Shown in pieces: positions 47,277 to 59,460 of a stretch of 64,000 nucleotides of DNA. How positions within the stretch are numbered: position 1 is the stretch's first letter; each line of letters begins with the position of its first letter. The translations under genes and the position numbers were made by a program. The DNA lies in NCBI GenBank assembly GCA_037833965.1, contig AP031353.1, positions 5,334,501 through 5,398,500 on the forward strand. The letters are read 5' to 3'. This stretch comes from Marchantia polymorpha subsp. ruderalis (taxonomy: Eukaryota; Streptophyta; Marchantiopsida; Marchantiales; Marchantiaceae). Under the pieces are notes generated by a model. That model saw nothing but the letters and a program-made list of their open reading frames with translations. It was not told where the DNA came from and did not search any database.

Positions 47277-48764
47277 GAGGAAATGTAAAAGAATGAAAGC
47301 AAGAGCAGGGAAGCTGCGGGACCGCGAACCCGATGACAGACTGCAGTCCTTCTTGGCGAAGCCGATGCGATTCTGCGCGCGGTCGTAGACGACGTGGAAA
47401 TTGCGCTGCTGGATGTTGCCGATGATGGTGAAGGCGCCGTCCTCGGAGGCCGGGGCCATGGCCAGGCACAGTAGGCGGTAGCCGCGGTCGGCCACGAGGA
47501 GGTAGGCGTTCTCGAAGGCGAGCTCGTACGCGACGCCCGTGAAATTGAAGACGATGCTGGGGCCGCGCAGGTCGGCCATGTACTCGCCGCGCACGTTCCA
47601 GCAGTAGTCCAGGCCCTCGAAGGGGCTCGGGTCCACGCGCGAGTAGTTCATGCGCTCCGTGACGGCGCGCACCAGGACCTGCAGCGCGCGCGGCTCCACG
47701 ATGGTGAGCGTCGTGCCGCTGTCGAGGAACACGCCGCCACGACTGCGGTTGATGGCGAACCAGTCGAGGTTGAGGGCGAGGGGCGCGCCGTCGACGGCGA
47801 TGCCCTCGAGCCCCACGTAGTAGAAGGTGGGGTTGTCGGGGTTGCTGATCAGCGGCGTGTACTGCAGTCCCGAGACGTTGAACGTGGCGGCCTCGGCCCC
47901 GAAGTACATGGTGCTGGACTGCGACCGCGCGCGGTCGGAGTCGACCAGGCAGTAGGAGAACACGTCGCCGTAGACGGCCCCGACCTGCGCTGGGAAGGAG
48001 ATGCCTCCCTGCGCCAGGCCCACGAGGCCGTCGCTGCCCTCGAAGAGCGAGGTCGGGCTGAAGCTGCGGCGCGAGCAGCCGAAGGCGAAGTCCGCGACGC
48101 GCGTCTCGTTGCCGTCGAGCGTCTGGAGCGTCAGCGTGTCGGTCACGAAGTCGCCGGTGGTGTTGGAGAAGTCGGCGTAGAAGTAGGAGTAGCGGCAGCC
48201 CACGCGGCGCAGGTCGTCGCTCGAGGTTGGGTTGCAGCTCGTGACCCACTCGTCGTTGTACTCGCGCCGGAAGGTCTGGCACTGCGTCGCGGTGCACGGC
48301 AGCGCCGAGTACGTCGAGGAGTTCTGCGGCAGGAAGGGCGAGTTCGCCTGCTCGAAGCAGGCCTGGCACGGCGCGCACTGCAGCCACGTCAGGTCGCTGC
48401 CCGTGTCGATCACGCCCACGAAGTGCTGCGCCGGCGTGCCCACCGCCAGGCTCATCACGTACTCGCCTGGCGCCGTGTCCACGCGCGCCCTCAGCTGTTG
48501 CGCCAGCGCGCGCCGGGCCGATGCGCCGCTCTGCCGCAGCTGCCCTCGCGCCCCCAGCTCCTCGGCCCGCAGCCTGCTCGACTTCGCATCGCGCTCCGCT
48601 CGCTGCCCGTGCGGCAGCTGCTGCGCCAGTCGAGATTCGTGGTCCCTGTGCACGAGCTCGGCCCTGATCCCTCTCGGCGTCGACGAGGCCAATGCGAATG
48701 CGCTCGGCGTCGACAGCAGCAGCAGCGCAACCGCCTGGAGGAGGAGCAGGCCCATGCCCACCAT
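47247..48764 (-). CDS. Secreted A1 (pepsin-like) aspartic protease, possibly GPI-anchored, intronless
   Basis: A single uninterrupted frame of 505 codons; the upstream frame is closed by a stop near 48864 with no earlier ATG. Residues 1-26 form a signal peptide (MVGMGLLLLQAVALLLLSTP) leading to a propeptide. The mature enzyme has the first catalytic motif DTGSDLTWLQC (Asp120), a Cys-rich plant insert (about 129-190), a flap-type YFYADFSNTTGDF segment and the second motif FLDSGTTLTIVEP (Asp348). This is the plant nucellin/CND41-like A1B layout. A Ser-rich stretch and a terminal hydrophobic segment (FPALAFILLHFLVLAFI) resemble a GPI-attachment signal. It would cleave peptides in the secretory pathway, cell wall or at the plasma membrane. 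The coding sequence is much richer in GC than its surroundings and has no intron, so retroposition or GC-biased conversion is possible. Confidence 0.94.
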   Translation of the reverse strand: MVGMGLLLLQAVALLLLSTPSAFALASSTPRGIRAELVHRDHESRLAQQLPHGQRAERDAKSSRLRAEELGARGQLRQSGASARRALAQQLRARVDTAPGEYVMSLAVGTPAQHFVGVIDTGSDLTWLQCAPCQACFEQANSPFLPQNSSTYSALPCTATQCQTFRREYNDEWVTSCNPTSSDDLRRVGCRYSYFYADFSNTTGDFVTDTLTLQTLDGNETRVADFAFGCSRRSFSPTSLFEGSDGLVGLAQGGISFPAQVGAVYGDVFSYCLVDSDRARSQSSTMYFGAEAATFNVSGLQYTPLISNPDNPTFYYVGLEGIAVDGAPLALNLDWFAINRSRGGVFLDSGTTLTIVEPRALQVLVRAVTERMNYSRVDPSPFEGLDYCWNVRGEYMADLRGPSIVFNFTGVAYELAFENAYLLVADRGYRLLCLAMAPASEDGAFTIIGNIQQRNFHVVYDRAQNRIGFAKKDCSLSSGSRSRSFPALAFILLHFLVLAFIQGTG

Positions 48765-49190
48765 GCCTTGCCGACCCCCGAGTCCACGCCCGACTCGCTG
48801 TCCGCGTCGAGAATCCAGCCTCCGCGAGCACCTGGCTACCACTACTCCACTGTCACTGTCTGTCTACTTCGCTACTCGGACCTGCGCCTGCACGAGCTCG
48901 ATCGCTCCACCGTCACCGGGCCCGACGACCCTCGGAGGGATCCGCACGCGCAAGATTTCCTAGCATCGAGTCATTTCCAGCTGAACGCCGTCGAGGCCGC
49001 CTCTGTGATTATCCGATTTGGGCAATGTCGAGCCTGGATCTGATCGGTCTCAATGAACGGGGGTTCTTTCTGTCACTGGAATTGTGCAGATGAGCCGCCC
49101 ACCTGCGAGTTGTTTATCCACGAGCTCTACGGGTGGAATGAATATCCGAAAAACTACTCTCGCTACGACATAGACAACTAGTGCTTGTAG

Positions 49191-49192
<2 letters not shown>

Positions 49193-49222
<30 letters not shown>
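49193..49222. repeat. GA dinucleotide microsatellite
   Basis: Fifteen uninterrupted GA units on the plus strand, followed by GGAGATC and another short GA run. It lies in the presumed protease promoter. Confidence 0.9.
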
Positions 49223-49226
<4 letters not shown>

Positions 49227-49858
49227 TCAGGGAAGAGAGAGAGAGAGAGCGAAGTCCAAGAGTTCAAATATTTTGGTCGGACGAGAAAACCAGCCGCCTG
49301 CTGCGAAATTGCATTATCAAGAGGTGGAGTCGTGACGAATCCAGGTACGAAAGAAGGACACGGACCCAACACCAGAAAGAAGAGGCTTCGTCAGGTCCAC
49401 CGAATGTGCTCAGCTCGAGAAGGACTGAATAAGTACAAGAAAGTGTACGAGACGTACAACCATCCCAACCGCTGGGGCCAAGGGGCCAGGGGCCAGGGTG
49501 CCATGGAATTTTGTCCCCGCTGGAAGGCGCAGAGTTTGGACTGCAACACGTGCAGCTGAGGTCAATAAAGTAATGGCAGTCTTGGCTGTTAATGGCCCGT
49601 CCGAATCTGGAAACAGGTAAGATCGACGCGGTTTTGGGGGAGCTCGGTTGTGGATGTCGGCCGGCCAAGTCCCCATTTAGACAGCACTCAAAGTTCTCGT
49701 GAGCCAATCCAACAGAGCTTCCTTGGCAGCCGCGGTCAACTTCCGGATCCTCAGCTTCCCTGTTCCACTATTTCCCCCTCCTTCCACTCCTTGCTTCGTA
49801 ATTAGGCGCTGGAACTCGGCTATGACTTCTCTGAACCTACACCGAGGCCCAACATGCA

Positions 49859-49885
49859 GGCGGGCGGGCGGGCGGGCAGGCAGGC
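49859..49885. repeat. GGGC/GGCA tetranucleotide microsatellite
   Basis: Four GGGC units pass into GGCA units, about 1.1 kb upstream of the protease gene. Confidence 0.8.
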
Positions 49886-52800
49886 ATCCAGGAAAGCATC
49901 GGAGATGCGATGATGTTGTTGTGGCCGGCCTCACAACAATCCGTACCTCTGTTTGTGTACCTCTCTGGCTAGCAAGGACGGCCTGATGCACGCCGTGATG
50001 ATGATGCTGGAGCTCAGATGCTTCGGCTGTCCAGCGATCAAAAGATGAAGTCCGGACCCGCGAGCTCGTGGGTCCAGACTCAGGCTGCGGCCACAGTCAA
50101 CACAAAAGAACGGAACCTGAATCTTTGCTGGACATGCATTGGTCTCGAGACTAGAACTTGCCTCTTTTCACTGCCTCGCCCGGGGAGTAGTTGAAATCTC
50201 CCTCCCTAGGCGTAGATCGATCGGTGTCTGTTGGCCTGATCTACTTACTGGGGGCGGGCGCTGGAGTCGGTCTGAGGTCGGTCGTTCGAGGGTGCGAAGT
50301 TGAGAGCCGCTGCTGATCGATGGGCAAACATTCCAGACGCACCTCCACCACTCCAGAGGCAGGGACGGCCCAAGGACAGCGACGTACCTCGAAGGTACTG
50401 TCTAGATCTGAAGGTGGAAGAATTGCAGGGAGCCATCAGAAGCCTTTCGCATCTCAACATCTCAACTTCCGGCGCAATCAATGTCTGCGTCACGGACACA
50501 GGCATCTCTGACAGCGCAACTAAGCGAAATTGGCCGAACCGGATGAGTTCTCGAGCAAGTGCCCGGTTCCAGAAAACCAAGGGACCAGAATGTGTTGTGT
50601 TCTTGTGATGTACGGGTTTATAATCTAATCTAATGAATTGGTTGTAATCGTCGTGGAATCATGTCTGACTTCTGGCGATTTTTAAAAGAGGGCAACTGAT
50701 GATTGGGTGCAGGGCCTGACAGGTCAGAAGGGCTGCCATGAAAACGAGAAAAATCTTCCTTCGCAAGCTGTTTCGAGTCCTGTCTCTTCGGTCTTGACGA
50801 GATGAGCTCTAGCAGCCCCAATTATTATGGCCTGGCCACGCAGTGTGCGTCAGCAGTAACTTCTGCAGATCTGAGCGACTGTCGTACGAGCTGCTCTTGC
50901 ACCGCAGCTCGAAGCTGAGCTTAGCTGCACGGCGTAGTGAGTCTAAGGCATCCCTCTGCTAAGGGATGCATGTGTTTCTGTACGGACGTGCTCTCTCGTA
51001 CGATAAGGAATGAATCTGTGTTCGGCTCTTGTTCCTGCCTTTCAACGATTTGAAGTATATTATTATTCTATCGATGAAAAGGCACCGGTCCCCATGCTAT
51101 TTGGATGCTTGACAGTATCCTGTGACCTTTTCTGCAGGCATGGAAATTTGTGGTTTTGGTGCTTTCAAATTCGATAACTGCATTCTAGGCAGCTATCGAT
51201 CTTGAAGGCATCAAGACCACAAATTTCTACTGTGTTTTATTGCTTATTGTACGGAGCGATGATAATTCAAACCACGAACATTATAGCCGGAAACGAACAC
51301 CGGGAGACGCATGGTACTGGACGCTTCGGGCTTTCAATCCTGGCGAGTCATTCATTACTCATGAATAAAAAACTGTTCATGTCTACGAGTAATGGAACCT
51401 CAGCCATGTTGAATTGCAAGAGTACATGCAATTCAATTTGAAGCACGACGGATTCTCTGCGATGTTGAACTGCTACTCACCTGTAGTTTCCTCTCCACGA
51501 GGTTTGACTTACGACGAACGTACGATGGAATACAGAGTACACGACATGAGTGAATGGTGCGCAGGAAGTTGTTGATAAGAATGAAGGCAACGAGGCATCG
51601 GGAGTAGTGAAAGCTCTGAAACTAGTTGCGGATCTGAAAATGCATGCAGTGCTTCAAACTGCGGTTCGGACATGGCAATCTCAACGTAACGCAGCGTGAA
51701 GCTGGAGGGTACATCAGATCAGAGGTGAGCAAACTGTGGCCTGCTCTTATGCCTCTAAAGTGGAAAATGCCGACTCGCTGTAAAGTCTTTCTCTGCTCTA
51801 ATCTAGTCTACTTAATCAGAAAGCGAACCTGGCACCTAAAGTTCTCTCGCGGATATGCCCGATGAGTATGTGGTATCTCAGGTGTTCCAAATCCCTCGGC
51901 AGAAGACGGGCTACAAGTCGCAAGTCCTTCTAGTCTAGGTTGGCGAGCAATCTCATAAATGCCATCAAATATGCCAAATACTTACAAACACCAGTCCTAT
52001 GAGCAATACTTTGGTCGTAAATCGGTTGACTTTTCTCTGTAAGATGGAACATTGGTGAATAGAATTTCGTCGATCTTTCAACATGCATAGACGAGAAACA
52101 TGTTGAAGAAAAACTTGTTGAAAACGTTGGGATCATTGAGACTGCTTCAGCCTTCGGACATGAGGGATCCCACCTTCGGGGGTCCCACCATTGGCGGGTA
52201 TCCAAATACTTACGTCTCCAAACTCTTTCTCGGGTAATAATTCCTGGAATCAGATTGTTCCCGCATCGTACCGCACTCGTCCCACCATTCGATCTGCAGG
52301 AGTCATTCATACGAGAAGTGACGGCCATCACTTTAAACTGGATCGACGTGGTGTTCATTACCTTCCGCTCTCCGATGCCTGTTCTTGCTTTTAGTGCTAG
52401 CAAATGCACGCTTTCGGTTAGAATTACTGTGTTGTTGTTTTATAACGAAAGAAAAGAAGGCCTGGAAACGAAGAAGTGACTCGAACATTCCACCGAAGTC
52501 TTGAATAAAGTGAAGTAGTATATTCTCAGATCAGCCTCTGTGGAAAATGTAGGCGAATATATGTCCATCGTAAGCAGCGGCAGTAGACTTTCTCATGCCG
52601 AGGCATATTTGAGCTACGTAATGATAAAGCTTGGCACGACAAAGGCCTGTAGGAAATAGCACACATGCAGGGTCGAACACAGTGACGATAAGGATCACTC
52701 TGCCAGTGCGAAGGTACGTCTCTTGGGCAGCGGTCAAACGCACGCACGCTCTCTCTGTCTCTCTCGCTCGCAAGGTGCAGCGAATACAAGTTCAGAGCAG

Positions 52801-54039
52801 ATGCCAGTATTGGGCGAAGTTTCTCAGATAAGCCTGAGATATTCAGATGAGCCCTTGAGTCGGGCGAATGGTGCGGTGCATTCTACACTCTCTGCGAATA
52901 ATTTGATCTCCTGTGGACCCTCCGGGACAGAACCAGAGGTCGTTATCGAAACATGCGCTGCTGTAAATATATCACGACTCTAGAACCGAGCGATTGTGCT
53001 CGCATTGAAAGCTCCATCGTACGAGATGCCAGACATTTCGCATGCACAGCTGATAGAGCTCGATATGGGCAAAAAAAGGTGGACACTCTCTCTCATCCTG
53101 ACCCTGAGCGTGTGATTTATGAAACTTGGATTTGCTCAATGCTTGGGCCGCCCTTCTACGAGCGATAGAACGATTCGTGTATCCGGATGAAACCGGCTAA
53201 ATTTCGTACTCAACTTTTCAATTGCAAGATCTCAATCAAGGGGTGCAGTTACACTGCACCTTTAACATCAGCTAAAGGTGGTTGTGGAGCGACATGGAAG
53301 CTATCGATATACATCCTGCCTGGTCTGAGGTTTTGGCGTGTTATACAATGAGCGAGTCGGAGCTTGTTTCCATGTGTTCCGTTGCCAAGCAGGGGCCCTC
53401 AGTCGACTACGACCAGCAAGGCCATTACAACAATATGAAACAGAACAGCCAGAAATCAAGTCCCGGGCTTTTTATTGCGTTGTTGACACAGACAGACAGT
53501 CCTAGGGGCTGCCACGATCGGCGTGGCGTGTACTACCGAAACTTTGAGAGAAAGGCTGAAAGGCTTGCAGAACTCTATTGTTACTCCATTGGCCAGCCAA
53601 AGGTTTATGAGTCGTATAAAGTTCGTGGTTTTATTGGCCTCCCAATTTAAATATCTACTTCCAGATTAACTTAGGTAGATTAGCTCTCAATACCGGAGAA
53701 ACTGTACACAGAAGCTTCATTCTGCTTCGAGAGCTTCGCTCTCTACATGAAGTCGCCCTCGAGCCCCCGATTGGCAGCGACGAAATTGGAATTAACGACG
53801 AGCGATGCAAAAGTGCGCTGGCCGCGAGAGAAGACGAAGCGGAGGAACTGGAATCACCCGAAGCAAGTAGGCTTTGGATTCACTCAGCGATTCTCTAAGT
53901 TTGGCCAACATTTATGATCATTGTCGGGTCTCGGGGACTTGAAGAGGATTGTAAAAGTCTGTTCGCAGCAGCATCTCAGCAGTCAGCTCGTACGGCTGAA
54001 ATTTGAGCGCAAACAAATCCATCCTATCGCCCAGCACAC

Positions 54040-54435
54040 ATGGAAACCTTAGTGGAAACGAGTACACTGAAAAATAAATTCTACATTTTGAGGCACGAAG
54101 GATCAGAAAGTCATCGAGAAAGATCTGATCCTTCAGAAATCTCGGCTTCTCACGACCATGAGAGTACCCAGCCGCCGCCTCAGCAAAGTTGCTGCTTTTT
54201 CATACCTGTGGGGCCATTCGCGGGCCATGCGGTGTTTCTCGGATACTATGGGCAAGTGCTACGGATATGCTCATCGCTACGATACACAAAAAGCTTGGAG
54301 GACTCTGGACTCGACAGTATCGGCAGGCGAGTGTTGCTGATCCGATTGCTTGTTCCAATGGGCCCACTGACGAGCAGCGTGATGAGTCTGTTGCAGGAGC
54401 ATGCGTACATCGTGGAAATAGATAAGGTCCCATGA
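54040..54435 (+). CDS. Unassigned 131-codon open reading frame, doubtful
   Basis: An ATG-initiated frame with no recognised family. Its early part overlaps an 11-bp inverted repeat (54097-54134), and competing frames of similar length exist on the other strand. The middle is mildly hydrophobic (CCFFIPVGPFAGHAVFLGYYG). It is most likely a chance frame in repeat-derived DNA. Confidence 0.1.
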   Translation: METLVETSTLKNKFYILRHEGSESHRERSDPSEISASHDHESTQPPPQQSCCFFIPVGPFAGHAVFLGYYGQVLRICSSLRYTKSLEDSGLDSIGRRVLLIRLLVPMGPLTSSVMSLLQEHAYIVEIDKVP

Positions 54436-57296
54436 CCTTCAAAAGGAGGGGCGCTGCTCTGTGTTTGCGTTGGCCTGCAAAGAACCACGATGTACCTCCC
54501 CAGAGGAAAGAGTTCGTTTTCATTCGCAAGATTCCGATCAGACAATGGACAGCAGTCGAATCCATCGCCAGACTCAGATCTAAGAAATGCTTGCAGGAGG
54601 GAGAACCCGGACAAATAATTGTGTGATGGCAGCATCAGGCTCCCAAAGACTGTGACTCCTGATCTCTGGACTCTACAGTGGCGATTGATGCTTAACCAAC
54701 GCGAGTGCTATACCTTGTGCGCTGATGTCCTCATCAGGCCTTGAGTGTCAGTGGAGCCATCGTTCACATGATGGTCACACTTCCACCTGTAGACACAATC
54801 CAGAGCCAAGATACGAATCTGACTCAGGTGTTCATCTTGATGTGGCGAGTAGCAGTGCATGTGGTAAGGGATCTACACTGGTACATGTGTTCAAACAGTA
54901 GTTGCAGAAAGATAGAGGCAGCAATCTCAAAACTCTTGACAAATATTCAGTACGAATTGTTCCTGCTAGAGGTGACGGATTGTACAAAATATACTTAAAC
55001 CGAATGTAGTACGTAGAATGTAGGAGGTATAAACTCCACCCATAAGCTATTCATGCTCGGCCTCGACAGCTTCAGCCTTTCGTGCAAGCAGGAAGGCTTC
55101 ATATCCAATCCATGGCAATCTTGACTTCTCACTTTGATTACTGGAATTGCATGCGTTATGACGGGGTGAGCTGCTCCAGAAAGCGTCAAAATGTCTACAT
55201 CTAGAGACAATGTTATGATTCAATAACACAGTTCGTTGTGTCTGACCACGTCTATATTACTAAGGATTCTGGAGAACCTCAGTTCCAGACGACATGGTCT
55301 ACAAGCAATGAGATTCTATAAATTTATTAGTATCAATGCAATACGCGCTGGTGTCACTTCTACGACCTGAGGTTTATTTACAGTTGATAACTGTCTTTTT
55401 TCATCGATCCCCCAGGTTGCAATATTGGTAAAGATGGCCCTTGACCATCTGAACGACGGGCGTAGAAACGTCAGATGCTCCAACCAATGTCCCGTTTCTC
55501 TTCTGCTTTTGTCCTCAAAAAAGAATGCAATCTTCAGGGCATGGATCAAACTATTTGATGCAAGATGTTACCTTCATGAGCAGGGCGATTGTTTCCCAGA
55601 GCTGGTGCCATAGTGATGTCTCTCTGCGTTTCAGTTCGGCTCCTTCTGCACATCTTCGTTTCGATTGCCTACAAAATAATACAGATCTGGAATGTCCTTT
55701 TAACAGAAACGCATTCAGGACATTAGATTCCAGAGTTTTAGCGCATGCACACGCTATGACGGTGACATGAACATTCCAACTCCATTGAAAAGGAAAGTTT
55801 TCACAAGGAAGCACTAGTTTTTTCTAAGTTTTCAAGTGTAGACTCAAGGTCAGAATACAACGATAGTTGACGTGGCTTTGTCGTCTGTTGTAAATATATT
55901 CAACAGCCATGTGCATCCAGAAAGATAGTTCTTAGTCAACTATAAACCATACACTATTATAAGATAATATTAAGATCTACAATATCCTGAATACAAGCTA
56001 AGTAGAGACGGATTTATAAGTGATATTGAAATCGGCATTGAAAGAGCCGGAGAAATGCTGAAGTGCAGGTTATTTTGAACGTTAAAGCATGATAGTCATT
56101 AATAAAGTAAGCTATGACAGAGATATTTGTGTGGTTTTCTTCTGCTGAAACGTTCAATATACTAATTTCTCCTTGCATGCCCTCTTGCATGGTTGGTGAA
56201 TCTTAGCACCCTGGAGAGAGTTGCTGGCTTCAAACTAATCTAGGTATTGACGGTAGCAACTGATTTCGGTTTGGAACTTGTACAAAGGCAAACACCTGTT
56301 GAGTTGTGAAAGAGCTTTTAGCTCTTATTATTATGATATCGACAAGGGAGAAGGACAATCGGAAGGGTTGGCCTAAGTTTCACGTACAGAGTTGATTCAA
56401 TGCCGCACCTTCTTGAAGACAGCTAGAAAGCTGAACCTGCTGTGTGCGTCTCAAGTTCGTTCTGGTAAGTGTTATGCCATTCTTAGCCTTACACTAAAAT
56501 ATACAGATATGTTAACTGTCTAACTTCAATTTTTGACCTTGATTGACAGCTGAGGTAGTATACTTGACAACTGAAGTTCATGCGGGAGATAAAGACACAA
56601 CATGTCAAACATTCGTAACCCGATGTGTTTGACATGTACCAAAAGTTTCGTCTAACCAATGAACGAGCATATCAGATGTCAAAGGGGTCATTTGATATCT
56701 GAGATGATCTTTCCACTGACGATCGATATCGATAGGGCCCTTCATGATTTATAAAGTTTCTGCATCTACGAGATGATTGTAACTGCGTCTGAAAGCGTGA
56801 TAGGCAGGATGTAGGAATTATGAAAAATCAGTACTAAGTCTTCCTGATAGTCTTGACAGAGCAAATCTCATCACAATCTATGACGTAACTTAGACCAGAT
56901 CTCAATTGTTGTTCTCCTTAACAGGAAAGCTAACATGATAAGTACAATCGAGTTGCCATTACTTACTCTACTGTAAATGAGCATCGAAAACCACGTCAAA
57001 CAGTAAAAAGGTCCTGACATTTTCTGCTTGCCTGCGAAAATCTCTGATTTTACCTCAGAGCGTAAGATACCAACAATGCGAAAGCGGATACAGTGTAGTG
57101 AGAAAATAACGACACTGGATTGGGTTAGTCGCGTTGCTTACAATTTCAGAAGGTGGTGACAAAAGTTACCGTATTGTTCCACAGATTTCAAAGGAGAGTT
57201 CCAATACTCTTGTCATTTAGACTTGAAGCACAGATTGATCGAAGTGGGCACTTAAAATGGACGTTGCTCTTGAAGGGTTGCTCTTGAAGGGTTCGA

Positions 57297-57366
57297 AGTA
57301 CAACATCCAGCCCACAAGAATCGAAGCTCCACTTCGATTCTTGTGTAATGGGCTGGATGTTGTACT
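57297..57366. repeat. Long hairpin with a 5-base bulge
   Basis: The left arm 57297-57326 pairs completely with the right arm 57332-57366, apart from a five-base insert (TTACA on the paired strand) in the right arm. The loop is five bases (CTCCA). About 30 base pairs form. Immediately upstream a 14-bp unit (TTGCTCTTGAAGGG) is tandemly duplicated. The geometry fits a young microRNA-like or foldback locus. Confidence 0.9.
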
Positions 57367-59089
57367 CTATGAACATCAGAAGCACATAAAAATAAAAGAA
57401 TTTATAGTGGACCATCGTGTACATGCAGCTGACTGAGGTTTTTTAGTGCTTTATTTTATTTCTTCTATTCAACCTACACATGGCTCGAGAGTTTATCCAA
57501 CATTTCCGTGCATACAGCAGCCCGTTGTGCTTTATTGCTCTCTAATGTTCAGAATGAGTCTATTACACTTTTTGTTCTCATTCTGTCAGCTGATATAATC
57601 TCCATCATAGGCAGCAACTTGATGGCTCTAAGGAAATACGAGTTGGTACCAGAAACTACAGCTGCCTGAAAGAGAAATCTTGTTCAGAATATGTTCCTGC
57701 TAAGTTGTCAGGAGTGAAAATCTCAAGCTGGAACTAATCCCAAAGCTGAACGTTGTAGAGAATAAATATCCTGGAACTAAAGAATTAAAAGACCATTGCA
57801 GTTGTAGTGGTCATCTAGTTTATCGTCAGAAGTCCTGTCTGTCTCACTATCTATCCCTACAATTATAAGCTATGGCTGTCTTTCAGAATAGCATCAAAGT
57901 CAGGCAGTCAGAAACATCCATATATACATATTCCGTTAGAGCCTCTGAGCCGATAATTCTTCAATGCCCGGTTCCTAGTTGAAACCCGTGACTACCTAAA
58001 ATGGTTACCTACAGGAGATGAAGGCTTCCAAAATAGCAACAGACGATCACAAGCAATCAGAAGATGCCAGTATAAAAGTCAACCAGTAAATAAGGGGGCT
58101 CCTGCACGGGCTTTGTACGATCAAACCATGATCCTTCAAGTTCTCTCCACAAAGTTTGAATCCAAGAAATACAGCACTATAATCTAGTACTCAGAAATTC
58201 AGGGTCAAATGTTTGACTACATATTAGTCATCACCACCATGAAAAGTTTTGGTTGCCTGTATCTACCCCGCATGAAATGAGTAATTAGCTCTCGGTGTCT
58301 GGTGAGAGGTGTCACGTTTGTAGAAATCCTGGGTTTCATCCATGAAAAGAAAGGAATGTAGAGATTCTTCCTGGGCTCCATAGCAACGACAAGCAAGAAC
58401 CTTATAAGCTTGACGATTCTCTTCGAAGTCACCGGATGAGTTCTTCTCACTGACTTCAGCGAGAATAGAACGAATGTGACGCGAAACACAATGTATCCTG
58501 CCATCAGCAGAATCAGTCTGAATGGAAAATCTCAGATCGAGGGGCATCAACTGAAGTCCAGTTTCAATATTTTGTTACATTCAAATGCCTGTTCTAGTGG
58601 AGGGGTGCGAACAATTCACGAACTTCCAGAACAGCTTTCAAAGTCTTTGATGTTGTTGCTTATATTACGCTTCGATAGAGACTAAAAACGGGGTAGAAAG
58701 CGGGTGCCCCTAGATCTACAATCAAACCTCGGCCCATCTTTGGCTGCTGTAGTCGGCCATGACTTACGAACTAACGATTCCTATGTTGGGCTCAGTGAGA
58801 TCTGTCGAGAAGATGGAAGCAACTTGACATGCAAGATCAAATAACCAGATGGAATTTGTACAAGGCTACAGAAAATGCGTATGCATTACCTCTTGATCGT
58901 TCTGCTTAGTGCGATCCCTGTTCTTTGCTTCTCCAAAGGATATGTCAAGCATGACAACGTGAAAACAGTCGAGTTTTAGGGAAGCTCAACCTGACTAGGT
59001 CGAGCAATATCCTCGTACAGACGAAAGTCTTCCGGAGCTCATGGAAACTCTTCACGGCTATGATCACCAATCAAAGAGGCGGGTGCACA

Positions 59090-59460
59090 GATTACGACGA
59101 TGTTTACAGCATCTCCTTCATTGATGATCAGAGCCAAGAAGGCATTTACACGTACAGGAGTGGATCTGATGATCTTGGTCTGTTTAGTGACAGCTATTGA
59201 TGATCAAATGTTTTTACACAACTTTCGAGACAAGGATCGTCTCATGACAAGCGTGTACTAAATTGTTCACTTCCAACGTAAGAAAGCGTCCTAGATTGAT
59301 CGGATGTCGAAGCTAATTTGCCCTCTACATCTCATCACGCTAGGGGTGGCTATTGGCAAACTTCACTCGTCTTCCGCATCTGCTACCTCTCGATGAAACG
59401 GGTTCGTCAGACTGGCTTCTAGAAAATGGGTCTACCACTGGATTTATAGTCTGCATGTAC
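59090..59460 (+). pseudogene. Possible Ty1/copia retrotransposon vestige
   Basis: Frame 59090-59158 gives DDVYSISFIDDQSQEGIYTY, which resembles the integrase core string around FxTFIDDxSRxxWVY. Frame 59401-59460 gives SDWLLENGSTTGFIVC, which resembles the copia RNase H string DSDWAG...RKSTTGFxF. The order on the plus strand is correct, but the reverse transcriptase between them is absent and the frames differ, so any element would be deeply decayed. The matches are short. Confidence 0.3.

Larger units (their letters stand above)
48765..50050 (-). promoter_or_regulatory. Upstream region of the aspartic protease
   Basis: Directly 5' of the protease start, with a long GA/CT tract at 49193-49222 about 430 bp upstream of the ATG, shorter GA runs after it, and GGGC/GGCA tetramers at 49859-49885. 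Plant GA/CT tracts are often bound by BPC-type GAGA factors. That role is inferred here. Frames on the plus strand are compositional. Confidence 0.4.

Noticed and set aside
48765-48842. N-terminal extension of the protease frame to 48842
   Set aside because: The codon at 48842 is GTG, not ATG, and no ATG lies between it and 48764. The ATG at 48764 places the signal peptide at the N-terminus.
47173-48963. Very long frames overlapping the protease, including a 552-codon minus-strand frame and plus-strand frames of more than 200 codons
   Set aside because: They are shifted or antisense readings of the GC-rich protease gene. They are Arg/Ala/Pro/His-rich, with no family motif, whereas the chosen frame has both catalytic motifs and a signal peptide.
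50300-50608. Opposed frames of about 100 codons on both strands
   Set aside because: Neither has a motif, and each is the shadow of the other. No splice or start context favours one.
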